This document shows, piece after piece, positions 34,455-41,597 of a stretch of 64,000 bases of DNA. Position numbers and translations under genes: made by a program. Within the stretch, counting starts at the first letter, position 1. The number at the start of each line of letters is the position of its first letter. This DNA is from Pseudomonas sp. ANT_H12B (lineage in GTDB: Bacteria > Pseudomonadota > Gammaproteobacteria > Pseudomonadales > Pseudomonadaceae), in NCBI RefSeq assembly GCF_008369325.1, contig NZ_VOBI01000023.1:30531-94530 (forward strand), written 5' to 3'. Below the pieces are notes generated by a model, which saw only the letters and a program-made list of their open reading frames with translations, was not told where the DNA came from and did not search any database.

Positions 34455-35258
34455 TCAGGCCACCGCCCGGGACATGACGTACAAACTATCGCGTACGGAT
34501 GTCCGGTCCTCTTCGAGGGTGCGCAAATGCACACCAGGTACGTCAGGATGCGAGTCCATGCGCGCTGGCGCATGCAGATAAACGTTCAGCGGCCGGTCGC
34601 TGGTGGACGCCTGCAATTGGCTTTCACGGCCGATCAATGCAGTCAGTGCGGCATCGCTGTCGCTGCTGCCCACCGAGCGCACCGCCGTCCAGCGCCCTTC
34701 CCGGGCCAGCAGCAACACACTGCGCACCGGCTCGGCGACCACGAACAGGAAGTCGCCGGCCTCAAAGCTTTTATCGAAGTGGTTGAACGCCGTCATCACG
34801 TACGGCTGCACTGACCGCAAGCGCAAACCACGACCAGTGGCCTGTGCGCGCAGATGTTCCAGCAAGTCTTTGGGCAGCGCGGTGGCGATCCGGTCGTAGC
34901 CCGCAGGTTCCGCCGACAAGACCATGCTCCAGGGTTGAGTCGGCACGCCGTAAAGGTCTTCGAAGCAGAGCTGGGCAAACCCGAGCAATTCGTCGGGGCT
35001 GCTGATCTGCTCGCTCCAGGGCACCAGGCAAAACCGGCTGAAGTGCCCGGAGATCACCACGCTCAATTCGGCACCGGGACGGGTGTGTTCACCCAACAAC
35101 CGGTCGAGGGTTTCCAGGGCCACTGCCCAGGCATGGAAGCCTTCGTCGATGAAACCGACGCTGCCCAGCCACAGGGTTTCACTGCCACGGCGCTGGCCCA
35201 GACCGACACCACTGGCGCCGAGTACGGCGACGAAACGATCACGAGACAAAAGTGACAC
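34455..35258 (-). CDS. PilM/GspL cytoplasmic-domain-like protein
   Basis: 267 residues, no signal peptide. It has the actin-like PilM/GspL cytoplasmic-domain layout at low similarity and appears to lack clear ATP-binding motifs. The start is a GTG inside the gspE end (20-nt overlap), with GAGGAG seven bases upstream. Separate PilM- and PilN-like genes in place of a fused GspL is the arrangement of type IV pilus and MSHA-type systems. Confidence 0.7.
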   Translation of the reverse strand: MSLLSRDRFVAVLGASGVGLGQRRGSETLWLGSVGFIDEGFHAWAVALETLDRLLGEHTRPGAELSVVISGHFSRFCLVPWSEQISSPDELLGFAQLCFEDLYGVPTQPWSMVLSAEPAGYDRIATALPKDLLEHLRAQATGRGLRLRSVQPYVMTAFNHFDKSFEAGDFLFVVAEPVRSVLLLAREGRWTAVRSVGSSDSDAALTALIGRESQLQASTSDRPLNVYLHAPARMDSHPDVPGVHLRTLEEDRTSVRDSLYVMSRAVA

Positions 35259-36945
35259 GATTGATCTCCTCGAGCGTAGTACGCCCCTCTGCAACCAGTT
35301 CCAGAGCCGACTCGCGCAACAGGCGCAAGCCACGTTTGCAGGCATGTGCCTTGATTTTCGAAACGGGTTGGCGCTCGACGATCATCTGCCGCAACTCGTC
35401 GTCCAGGTGCAGCAACTCGGCAATCGCGGTACGCCCGCGGTAACCGGTGCCCCGGCAGTGGCCGCAGCCTTTGCCGTGAACAAAGTGGTAATGATCAACC
35501 TGCTGCGGGTCGAGGCCGGAGAGGCGCAATTCTTCATCGGTCGGGTTGGCCGGCGCGCTGCAACTGGCGCACACCAGCCGGATCAAACGCTGGGCCAGCA
35601 CCGCGTTGAGTGCCGAGACGAGGCTGTAAGGGTCGATTTCCATCTGGGTGAACCGGCCGATCACGTCGAACACGTTGTTGGCGTGAATGGTGGTGAACAC
35701 CAGGTGCCCGGTGAGCGCCGATTGCACGGCGATCTGGGCGGTGTCGGGGTCGCGGATTTCACCGACCATGATCTTGTCCGGGTCATGGCGCAGGATCGAG
35801 CGCAGGCCGCGAGCGAAAGTCAGGCCTTTCTTTTCGTTGACCGGGATTTGCAGCACGCCCGGCAGTTGATATTCCACCGGATCTTCGATGGTGATGATCT
35901 TGTCCACGCCGTGGTTGATCTCGGTGATCATCGCGTACAGCGTGGTGGTTTTGCCGCTACCGGTGGGGCCGGTGACCAGCACCATGCCGTAGGGTTCGGC
36001 CGCGAGCCTGCGCAGCTGGCGCAGGGTGTCGTCTTCAAAGCCCAGCGCCTGCAATTGCACGCCGCTGACCTTGTCTGCCAGGTCTTGTTTGTCGAGCACC
36101 CGCAGCACCGCGTCTTCGCCGAAAATACTCGGCATGATCGACACCCGAAAGTCGATCTGCCGGCCGCTGATACCGATCTTGAAGCGACCGTCCTGAGGCA
36201 CGCGTTTTTCGCCGATGTCCAGTTCGGCCATGACCTTGACCCGGGAAATCACCTGTTCGGCGAACTCGCTGCCCTGGATTTTGCTGATGTTGTTCAGCAC
36301 GCCATCGATCCGGTACTTGATCACCAGGCCGCTGCCGGTGGTGCCCAAATGGATATCGCTGGCGTGCATTTTCAGCGCGTCGTAGAGGGTCGAGTTGACC
36401 AGTTTGACGACCACGCTGGCGTCTTCGCTGATGCTGGTCAGGGACAGGCTTTGCAGGGTATCGAGTTCGATATTGATGTCGGCCTGGGCGTTGAGCGACT
36501 CCACCGCGTGGAAGCTCTCTTCGTGGCGCGCCAGATAAGCTTTCAGGTCGTCGGCATGCACCAGGTACAGCGGCGCGCCGTGCAGGCAGTCATCGATCCA
36601 GGCCAGTCGAACCGTGTCGAACGGGTCGGCAAATACGCCGATGACCGCATCGTCGTGACGCAACAGGATGAATTCGCGCTTGAGGCATTGGGCCAGGGTG
36701 ACCCGATCGAACACCGGGGTGGCTTGAAACAGGGTGTCGGTGTCGAGCACCGGATAATGCAGGGTTGCGCCAAGGCACTGGATGAAAGGCATGGGGGCCA
36801 GCTCACACAACACCCCGAGGGCTTCCAGTACCCGTTCGCCGGAACTGGCGGCCCGGGAGCGTGCCTGGGCCAGTTGCTCACTGGAAAATCGAGACGGTAC
36901 ACAGTCCAACAGCGCCGGTTCGACGGCAAGGGATAGACGGTCCAT
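35239..36945 (-). CDS. gspE: GspE/PilB-type secretion ATPase
   Basis: 568 residues. There is an N1E-like domain (1-130) and an N2E domain, then the ATPase core with Walker A GPTGSGKTTT (about 324), an Asp box, Walker B (IMVGEIRDPDTA) and a His box (TGHLVFTTIHANN). A four-cysteine zinc element follows (CASC...CGHC). It powers pseudopilus assembly. The partner GspF is encoded 15 kb away at 51013. It is the first secretion gene after the single-domain response regulator. Confidence 0.93.
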   Translation of the reverse strand: MDRLSLAVEPALLDCVPSRFSSEQLAQARSRAASSGERVLEALGVLCELAPMPFIQCLGATLHYPVLDTDTLFQATPVFDRVTLAQCLKREFILLRHDDAVIGVFADPFDTVRLAWIDDCLHGAPLYLVHADDLKAYLARHEESFHAVESLNAQADINIELDTLQSLSLTSISEDASVVVKLVNSTLYDALKMHASDIHLGTTGSGLVIKYRIDGVLNNISKIQGSEFAEQVISRVKVMAELDIGEKRVPQDGRFKIGISGRQIDFRVSIMPSIFGEDAVLRVLDKQDLADKVSGVQLQALGFEDDTLRQLRRLAAEPYGMVLVTGPTGSGKTTTLYAMITEINHGVDKIITIEDPVEYQLPGVLQIPVNEKKGLTFARGLRSILRHDPDKIMVGEIRDPDTAQIAVQSALTGHLVFTTIHANNVFDVIGRFTQMEIDPYSLVSALNAVLAQRLIRLVCASCSAPANPTDEELRLSGLDPQQVDHYHFVHGKGCGHCRGTGYRGRTAIAELLHLDDELRQMIVERQPVSKIKAHACKRGLRLLRESALELVAEGRTTLEEINRVTFVS

Positions 36946-37029
36946 GGCATGCTCTCCAACGCCGGGGGCTTTGAGCCCTTTCGACGCGGCAGGCCATTGC
37001 GGCGATTGCCGGAACGTCTTGTCGCGCCA

Positions 37030-37563
37030 CTACTCCCCGGTGAGCAATTGTTCGTCGTCTGGTGCCCTGGACGTCGATGAACTTCGTCGACGATCTGCCA
37101 GCACCCAACTGCCGTCGTACAACTGCAGCGGGAAACTCTCGGTCCTGCTCTGGCGTCGTTCGACAAAACCTTCGGAGATGCTCATGCCTGCTTTGGGTTC
37201 GCGCTCCATCCCCAGAAGGTCGCAGACTGCTCGGGCCAATTCCGCCAATGGAAACGGTTTGAACAGGATATGACTGACTCCCAGTTGCCGGGCCCGCTCA
37301 CACACTTCAGCGGTTGGGTGCCCTGTGATCAGTACAAAATGACAATTCCTGTTCTGGCGGACAGCAGCGAGCACCTCAAAGCCTTCCATGTCGGGCAAGC
37401 GGTAATCGAACACCATCACATCGGGTGCAAACTGTTCGGCTTCACCGATACCCGTCGCACCATCATGTGCAATCCGGACGTCCAGCGCTTGCGCCTGAAG
37501 GTAATCCTTGAGGTTTTCGGCAAGGAGCTGTTCGTCTTCGACAACCAGTACTTTGTTTAACAA
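37030..37563 (-). CDS. Single-domain response regulator leading the secretion operon
   Basis: 177 residues. A receiver domain (1-122) has the acidic EDE pocket, phospho-acceptor Asp in MVFDYRLPD, the conserved Thr in FVLITGHP and Lys in LFKPFP. The last 55 residues are charged and low-complexity with no DNA-binding or enzymatic domain. Its first helix (KVLVVEDEQLLAENLKDYL) resembles that of MnxR. The start is a TTG at 37563 with AAGGAG six bases upstream. Another in-frame TTG at 37599 has no such site. It could be a phosphate sink or adaptor for the MnxS kinases. Confidence 0.82.
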   Translation of the reverse strand: MLNKVLVVEDEQLLAENLKDYLQAQALDVRIAHDGATGIGEAEQFAPDVMVFDYRLPDMEGFEVLAAVRQNRNCHFVLITGHPTAEVCERARQLGVSHILFKPFPLAELARAVCDLLGMEREPKAGMSISEGFVERRQSRTESFPLQLYDGSWVLADRRRSSSTSRAPDDEQLLTGE

Positions 37564-37628
37564 GGTCGACTCCTTGAAACCGCAGGTCCGATGTTTCAAC
37601 CCTGGGAGTACGCGCCTTAATTAGGCTA

Positions 37629-37646
37629 ACGCACACTTCATGCCAG
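37629..37646 (-). promoter_or_regulatory. Sigma-54 (-24/-12) promoter of the secretion/curli operon
   Basis: On the minus strand TGGCATGAAGTGTGCGT has GG and GC separated by ten bases (+ strand CC at 37643-37644 and GC at 37631-37632). The inferred start near 37619 leaves a leader of about 55 nt before the TTG start of the response regulator. It would drive the 10-kb operon from 37563 down to csgG. Confidence 0.6.
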
Positions 37647-37720
37647 GCTGAGCACCGGTTTTTTTACCGATGCACGTCTTTGATTTCCATGAAAAAACCA
37701 TTTAGTCCGCAAGCTCCCTC

Positions 37721-37734
37721 CCCCAAAGGCGGGG
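37721..37734. promoter_or_regulatory. CCCC-N6-GGGG palindrome (putative MnxR site B1)
   Basis: CCCCAAAGGCGGGG is centred about 108 bp upstream of the inferred start of the secretion operon. It pairs with site B2, whose centre is 42 bp away, that is four helical turns on the same face of DNA, as often seen for NtrC-type enhancers. Confidence 0.6.
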
Positions 37735-37762
37735 AAGCACTCGGATGTGCACTGAAGCTTTT

Positions 37763-37776
37763 CCCCATTATTGGGG
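37763..37776. promoter_or_regulatory. CCCC-N6-GGGG palindrome (putative MnxR site B2)
   Basis: CCCCATTATTGGGG lies 8 bp downstream of the ppiC-like stop, about 150 bp upstream of the secretion-operon start site. It has no T-run on either strand, so a terminator role is unlikely. It is nearly identical to the site upstream of mnxG (CCCCACTATTGGGG). Confidence 0.6.
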
Positions 37777-37784
37777 GGGAACCC

Positions 37785-38738
37785 TCAGTCATCGTCAATC
37801 CGTTCGATTCGATTGCTTGATCGCAGCTGCGCCAGAACCTGTAGACGAGCCTGGGCCTGTTGTTGTCGGGCAAGGTAAGCCCGGACCATTTCAAGCCCCT
37901 GCTGCTCTGGGACATCGGCTGCCTCCAAGTGGTTCTGTAAATAGATCAGATGCCAGCCAATCGCCGTGCGCACCGGCGCACTGACCGCCCCCGGTGCCAA
38001 AGCAAACGCCGCCGCTTCGAACTCGGGCATCATGCGTCCCCGAGGAAAATAGCCCAGATCGCCGCCTTCGCTAGCGGATGCATCTTCGGACCCGGCCCGG
38101 GCCACGCTGGCGAAGTCTTCGCCCTGAGTGATTTTCACACGCATCTCCTCTAAGCGTAGCCGCGCGGCTTCAACTGTGAAAGCGTCGGCACCCTGCGGCA
38201 CTTTGATCAGGATGTGCCGCGCCTGGACTTCCTCGGGCCGGCTCATTTCGGCACGATGCTCTTCAAAGAAGGCGCGAACCTGTGCTTCGTCCGGATCGGC
38301 GACCTTGGTGAGGTCGGCAAACACCTGTTGGGCCGCGAGCTCCCGACGGGTGTACTCGATAAAACCGGCCTCATCGAATCCGGCGTCTTCCAGGCGCCGG
38401 GCGAACTTCTCGGCACCGCCGATGGTTTGCCGGGTCTGATCGACTTGACTTTGTACCGTGGCGTCGCTGATCACTACCCCGCGCTTGACGGCTTCTTGCC
38501 ACAGCAACTCCCTGTCGATCAATGCGCTCAGCGCTGCCTGACGCAACTGTTTGTAGGCCTTGGGGCTGCGAATGCTGGCCACTGCCCGGCCCTGGTCCTC
38601 CAGAAATTCAGCGAAATAACGCTCCAGACGAAGCTGGGAAATCTCCTCGCCATTGACCCGTGCAGCCGCCGGGCCATTGCTGCAGAACGCCACGGGAACC
38701 CACATTGTCAGCAAAATCAGCAGCGTGTTGAGCTTCAT
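37785..38738 (-). CDS. Exported parvulin-type peptidyl-prolyl isomerase
   Basis: 317 residues: a signal peptide (to about FCS/NG), a SurA_N-like helical segment (30-150), and a parvulin domain (about 170-275) with ARHILIKVP, ARAGSEDASASEGGDLGYFPRGRM and GWHLIYLQNH. It catalyses proline isomerisation and chaperones exported proteins. As the last gene of the mnx-adjacent minus-strand cluster it may assist folding of the very large oxidase or other exported products, which is inference. Confidence 0.85.
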   Translation of the reverse strand: MKLNTLLILLTMWVPVAFCSNGPAAARVNGEEISQLRLERYFAEFLEDQGRAVASIRSPKAYKQLRQAALSALIDRELLWQEAVKRGVVISDATVQSQVDQTRQTIGGAEKFARRLEDAGFDEAGFIEYTRRELAAQQVFADLTKVADPDEAQVRAFFEEHRAEMSRPEEVQARHILIKVPQGADAFTVEAARLRLEEMRVKITQGEDFASVARAGSEDASASEGGDLGYFPRGRMMPEFEAAAFALAPGAVSAPVRTAIGWHLIYLQNHLEAADVPEQQGLEMVRAYLARQQQAQARLQVLAQLRSSNRIERIDDD

Positions 38739-38750
38739 GATCGGCCTCCG

Positions 38751-40301
38751 TCAGGGCGTCGCGGCAATAGGTTTGTAAGGGGCGACCAGATAAAAGCGCT
38801 GGTCGGGCAATTCCACGGTGACGATATGTGCGCCGCTCAGGCCCAGGCGGCGGCCCGGACCGAAACTGATCAGCGGAGTCAGCCCGGTATCGAAGTCATG
38901 CAGGCCTTCCAGGGCGCTGATCAGTTTTTCGCGGCTGGCATCGCGCCCGGCCTGCTTCATGCCTTCGCTGAGCAGCAGCATCGAACTGAACGCGCCGACT
39001 TGCAGCACCGCATGCTGGCCGCCGAGGCGCTGATGTTTGCGCAATTGGGTCAGGGCCAGGCGCCCGGCCAGCGTCCAGTCACTGGGCACGAATGGATAGG
39101 CCAGAAACACCCGGCGAGAAAAACCACTGGGCACCTGCAACAGATCACCCGCCACCTGATTCGACGCGGCGAACAGATAGGGCACCTGCCCCGCCGTTTG
39201 CAAGCGCTCGGCGAGGCGACTGAAACCGCCGCCGCTGCCCAGGTAAAACACCGACCGCGAGCCCAGTGGCAGCTCGTCCTGTGCGGAGTCATACGCTTGT
39301 AAACGCACTTGCTGCCACGCGTGATCTTGCAGGTACTGGCTGAGGTTCTGCGCCGCCAGCCGTTGGCGGGGCTCGTCCGGGTAGGCGATCAGCGTCGGCC
39401 CCTCAAGCACCCGCAAACTCTTGGTGGCGTAGTCGGCCAGGGCGATCAATTGCTCGCGCAAACCCGACAGCGGTTCGAAAATCTGCCGACTGGTCTGGGC
39501 CGTGCCCTGCAGCGACAGCGGCCCGATCAGCGGAATGCCGGCCCGTTCAAGGCGCGCGGCGAGGTCCGAGTCCAGTGCCGGAGCCAGCGGTGCAATCAGG
39601 GCGAACACCTGTTCCTGATCGATCAACCGATCCAGAGCCTGCTCGGCACTGGCGCGGTCGGGGCCTGGGTCAAGGATCGTCAGGCGCAACTGTCGGCCAT
39701 GAATCCCGCCCGCTTCGTTGATCCGCGCGACGCTGCCCCGTAGCACCGCCGCCACCGTGGCGCCCTCCTCGCTCAACAGTCCCTGGCGCGGCAACAAGGT
39801 GCCCAAGTGCAGACTGTCGGGGGTCAGGCCGGGATCGCGTTCATCGGCCACGCGTTTGAGGTAGGCCGTGAGGTTGCGTTGATCATTCATCGACAAGACG
39901 AATCGCGGCATCGCCGGATCGAGCCGATTATTGCCCGGGTCACGCCCTTCCTGGATGGCCCGTGCCAATGTGCCGTCGGTATAGGCCGGGTAATTGCGGC
40001 CATTGATTTGCTGCTGGCCATAGGTGCTGGTGAGACGCGACCAACTGAGATCCGGTGGTCGCACCCCGCCTTCGGGCCGGCCCAGACCATCGGCGCCGTG
40101 GCAATTGGCGCACGGCACGCTGGTCGCCGGCAGCAGCATATCCGCCGCGCCGACCCGGGCCATGATCGGCTCACCGCTCCCGGACAGCCCCTCGCGGTAC
40201 AGCCGTTTGCCGGCGCTTTCGCTTGGGTTCAGCGACAACGCATGGGCAGCAAGGCTGATACCGCCGAAAAGCAGCAGACCGAGGACGAGTGAGTTTTTCA
40301 T
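38751..40301 (-). CDS. Cytochrome c domain fused to ABC-type periplasmic binding protein
   Basis: 516 residues with a signal peptide (cleaved after AAHA). A class I cytochrome c domain (about 25-155) has the heme motif CANCHGADGLGR and a likely distal Met in AMPRFVLSM. A type 1 periplasmic binding protein domain follows (about 165-505: LGTLLPRQGLLSEEGATVAAVLRGSVARINEAGGIHGRQLRL), as in branched-chain amino acid receptors. Such fusions occur in a few redox operons. It lies 9 nt after the SCO gene. It may accept electrons from, or sense a ligand for, the multicopper oxidase. The function is unknown. Confidence 0.82.
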   Translation of the reverse strand: MKNSLVLGLLLFGGISLAAHALSLNPSESAGKRLYREGLSGSGEPIMARVGAADMLLPATSVPCANCHGADGLGRPEGGVRPPDLSWSRLTSTYGQQQINGRNYPAYTDGTLARAIQEGRDPGNNRLDPAMPRFVLSMNDQRNLTAYLKRVADERDPGLTPDSLHLGTLLPRQGLLSEEGATVAAVLRGSVARINEAGGIHGRQLRLTILDPGPDRASAEQALDRLIDQEQVFALIAPLAPALDSDLAARLERAGIPLIGPLSLQGTAQTSRQIFEPLSGLREQLIALADYATKSLRVLEGPTLIAYPDEPRQRLAAQNLSQYLQDHAWQQVRLQAYDSAQDELPLGSRSVFYLGSGGGFSRLAERLQTAGQVPYLFAASNQVAGDLLQVPSGFSRRVFLAYPFVPSDWTLAGRLALTQLRKHQRLGGQHAVLQVGAFSSMLLLSEGMKQAGRDASREKLISALEGLHDFDTGLTPLISFGPGRRLGLSGAHIVTVELPDQRFYLVAPYKPIAATP

Positions 40302-40310
40302 GGTCCGGAC

Positions 40311-40931
40311 TCAACGACCGGCCACGGGCATTGTCAGCAACTGCAAGCGCTGGGCAATGGCGGCAGCCGGGGCATCGGGACGGATTTTGCTCCAGCGTTT
40401 GTTCGCCACGTCACCGACGATCAACTGGGTGGAATGCTGCTCGGGGGTTGGCACGATCTGGCCGATGCGGCTCAGTACAAGGTCCATTTGCGCCTTGTCG
40501 CCAGTCAGAAAAAGCCAGTGGGGGCCATCGACGCCCTGCTTCAAGGTATAAGCCTTGAGTACCGCCGGGGTGTCCCGCAGCGGATCACTGGTAAGGGAGA
40601 TAAAGGTGATGCCGTCGGCCTTGTCGCCCAGCACCTCACGAACTTCCTTGAGCTTGCGGGTGATCAGCGGGCAGGCATCGTTGCAACTGGTGAAAATCAC
40701 GTTCAGCAGTACGATCCGGTTTTGCAGTGCGTCGCTGTAGAAGCGCAAGGTCTCGCCGTTCTGGTCCTGCAACGGGGTGTCGGTGAACCAGGTTTTTGCA
40801 TCGCGAGTGCCGGTTGCCGGCGGCGCGGTGGCCACTGCGGGTTCGGGTTCGACGTGCCCTTCGTGGGAAAACGCCACAAAGCTGATAATGCAAAAACATA
40901 TCGTAAGGAAAATCAAAGCGAGGGCTTTCAT
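40311..40931 (-). CDS. SCO1/SenC-type copper chaperone, second copy
   Basis: 206 residues: an N-terminal hydrophobic anchor, a His/Glu-rich stretch (FSHEGHVEPEP), then the SCO domain with the CNDACP copper motif and the partner histidine in PEQHSTQLIV. It starts inside the stop of the preceding SCO gene (ATGA). Two adjacent, divergent SCO proteins suggest distinct tasks such as cysteine reduction and copper loading. Confidence 0.87.
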   Translation of the reverse strand: MKALALIFLTICFCIISFVAFSHEGHVEPEPAVATAPPATGTRDAKTWFTDTPLQDQNGETLRFYSDALQNRIVLLNVIFTSCNDACPLITRKLKEVREVLGDKADGITFISLTSDPLRDTPAVLKAYTLKQGVDGPHWLFLTGDKAQMDLVLSRIGQIVPTPEQHSTQLIVGDVANKRWSKIRPDAPAAAIAQRLQLLTMPVAGR

Positions 40932-41584
40932 CGCTGATGCTCCATGGCAATGGCAGTGTGTTTGGCGTGAGCGTTGCGCTGGCCGCTGAGTTTCTCTACT
41001 TCACGGGTCAGCACGGTCGGGTCGGTGAAGCCGTAGTAGCGCGTCCAGTGACGGCTGTTGCCGTCCCCCACCAGTATCAATGGCTGATGACTTTTGAAGT
41101 CGCCGCTGAAGGTGCCAAGGCCCTTGAGGGTTGCGTTGACCGACTGCGAGGAGCCGGTCAACCAGCTCCAGCCCGGGCCGTTCTGGAAGTTGCGGGCATA
41201 GTCGTTCAGGCGTTTGGCGTCATCGCGCTGCGGGTCGATGCTGATCGACACCAACTGCACCTCGGTGCCGACCCGCGCGCCCAGTTGTTTCTGCACCTTG
41301 CCCATGATCGAAGACACCACCGGGCAGACCGTGGTGCAGCTGGTGTAGATGAAACTCATGACCACGATCTTGTCGGTCACCAGGTCCTTTTCCAGGCGTA
41401 CGGCGTTGCCGTGCTGGTCCACCAGCGCCACGTCGGCGAATTTGACCTGGGCGCTTTCCGATGTGGCGCTTTTGGGTGGCATGTTGTGTCCGGCGTGTTC
41501 ATCCGCCGAGTGGGCCAGAGCCTGTCCGATACCGACAGTCAACAGGCAGAACGTCAGCAGTCCACGGTTTACGAATCGGTTCAT
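40928..41584 (-). CDS. SCO1/SenC-type copper chaperone, third copy
   Basis: 218 residues: a signal peptide (after GQALA), a His-rich N-terminus (HSADEHAGHNMPPK) that could bind copper or manganese, and a SCO domain with CTTVCP and SHQPLILV. The C-terminus is also His-rich (NAHAKHTAIAMEHQR). It is encoded 13 nt after the beta-propeller gene. His-rich tails are unlike the other two SCO proteins here. Confidence 0.87.
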   Translation of the reverse strand: MNRFVNRGLLTFCLLTVGIGQALAHSADEHAGHNMPPKSATSESAQVKFADVALVDQHGNAVRLEKDLVTDKIVVMSFIYTSCTTVCPVVSSIMGKVQKQLGARVGTEVQLVSISIDPQRDDAKRLNDYARNFQNGPGWSWLTGSSQSVNATLKGLGTFSGDFKSHQPLILVGDGNSRHWTRYYGFTDPTVLTREVEKLSGQRNAHAKHTAIAMEHQR

Positions 41585-41597
41585 GTCGTATTCCTCT

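Noticed and set aside
35083..36936. Long + strand open frame opposite gspE
   Set aside because: gspE has all ATPase motifs; the opposite frame is a compositional shadow.
37763..37776. CCCCATTATTGGGG as a terminator of the ppiC-like gene
   Set aside because: Only a 4-bp stem and no T-run on the minus strand; its match to the mnxG upstream site makes a protein-binding site more likely.
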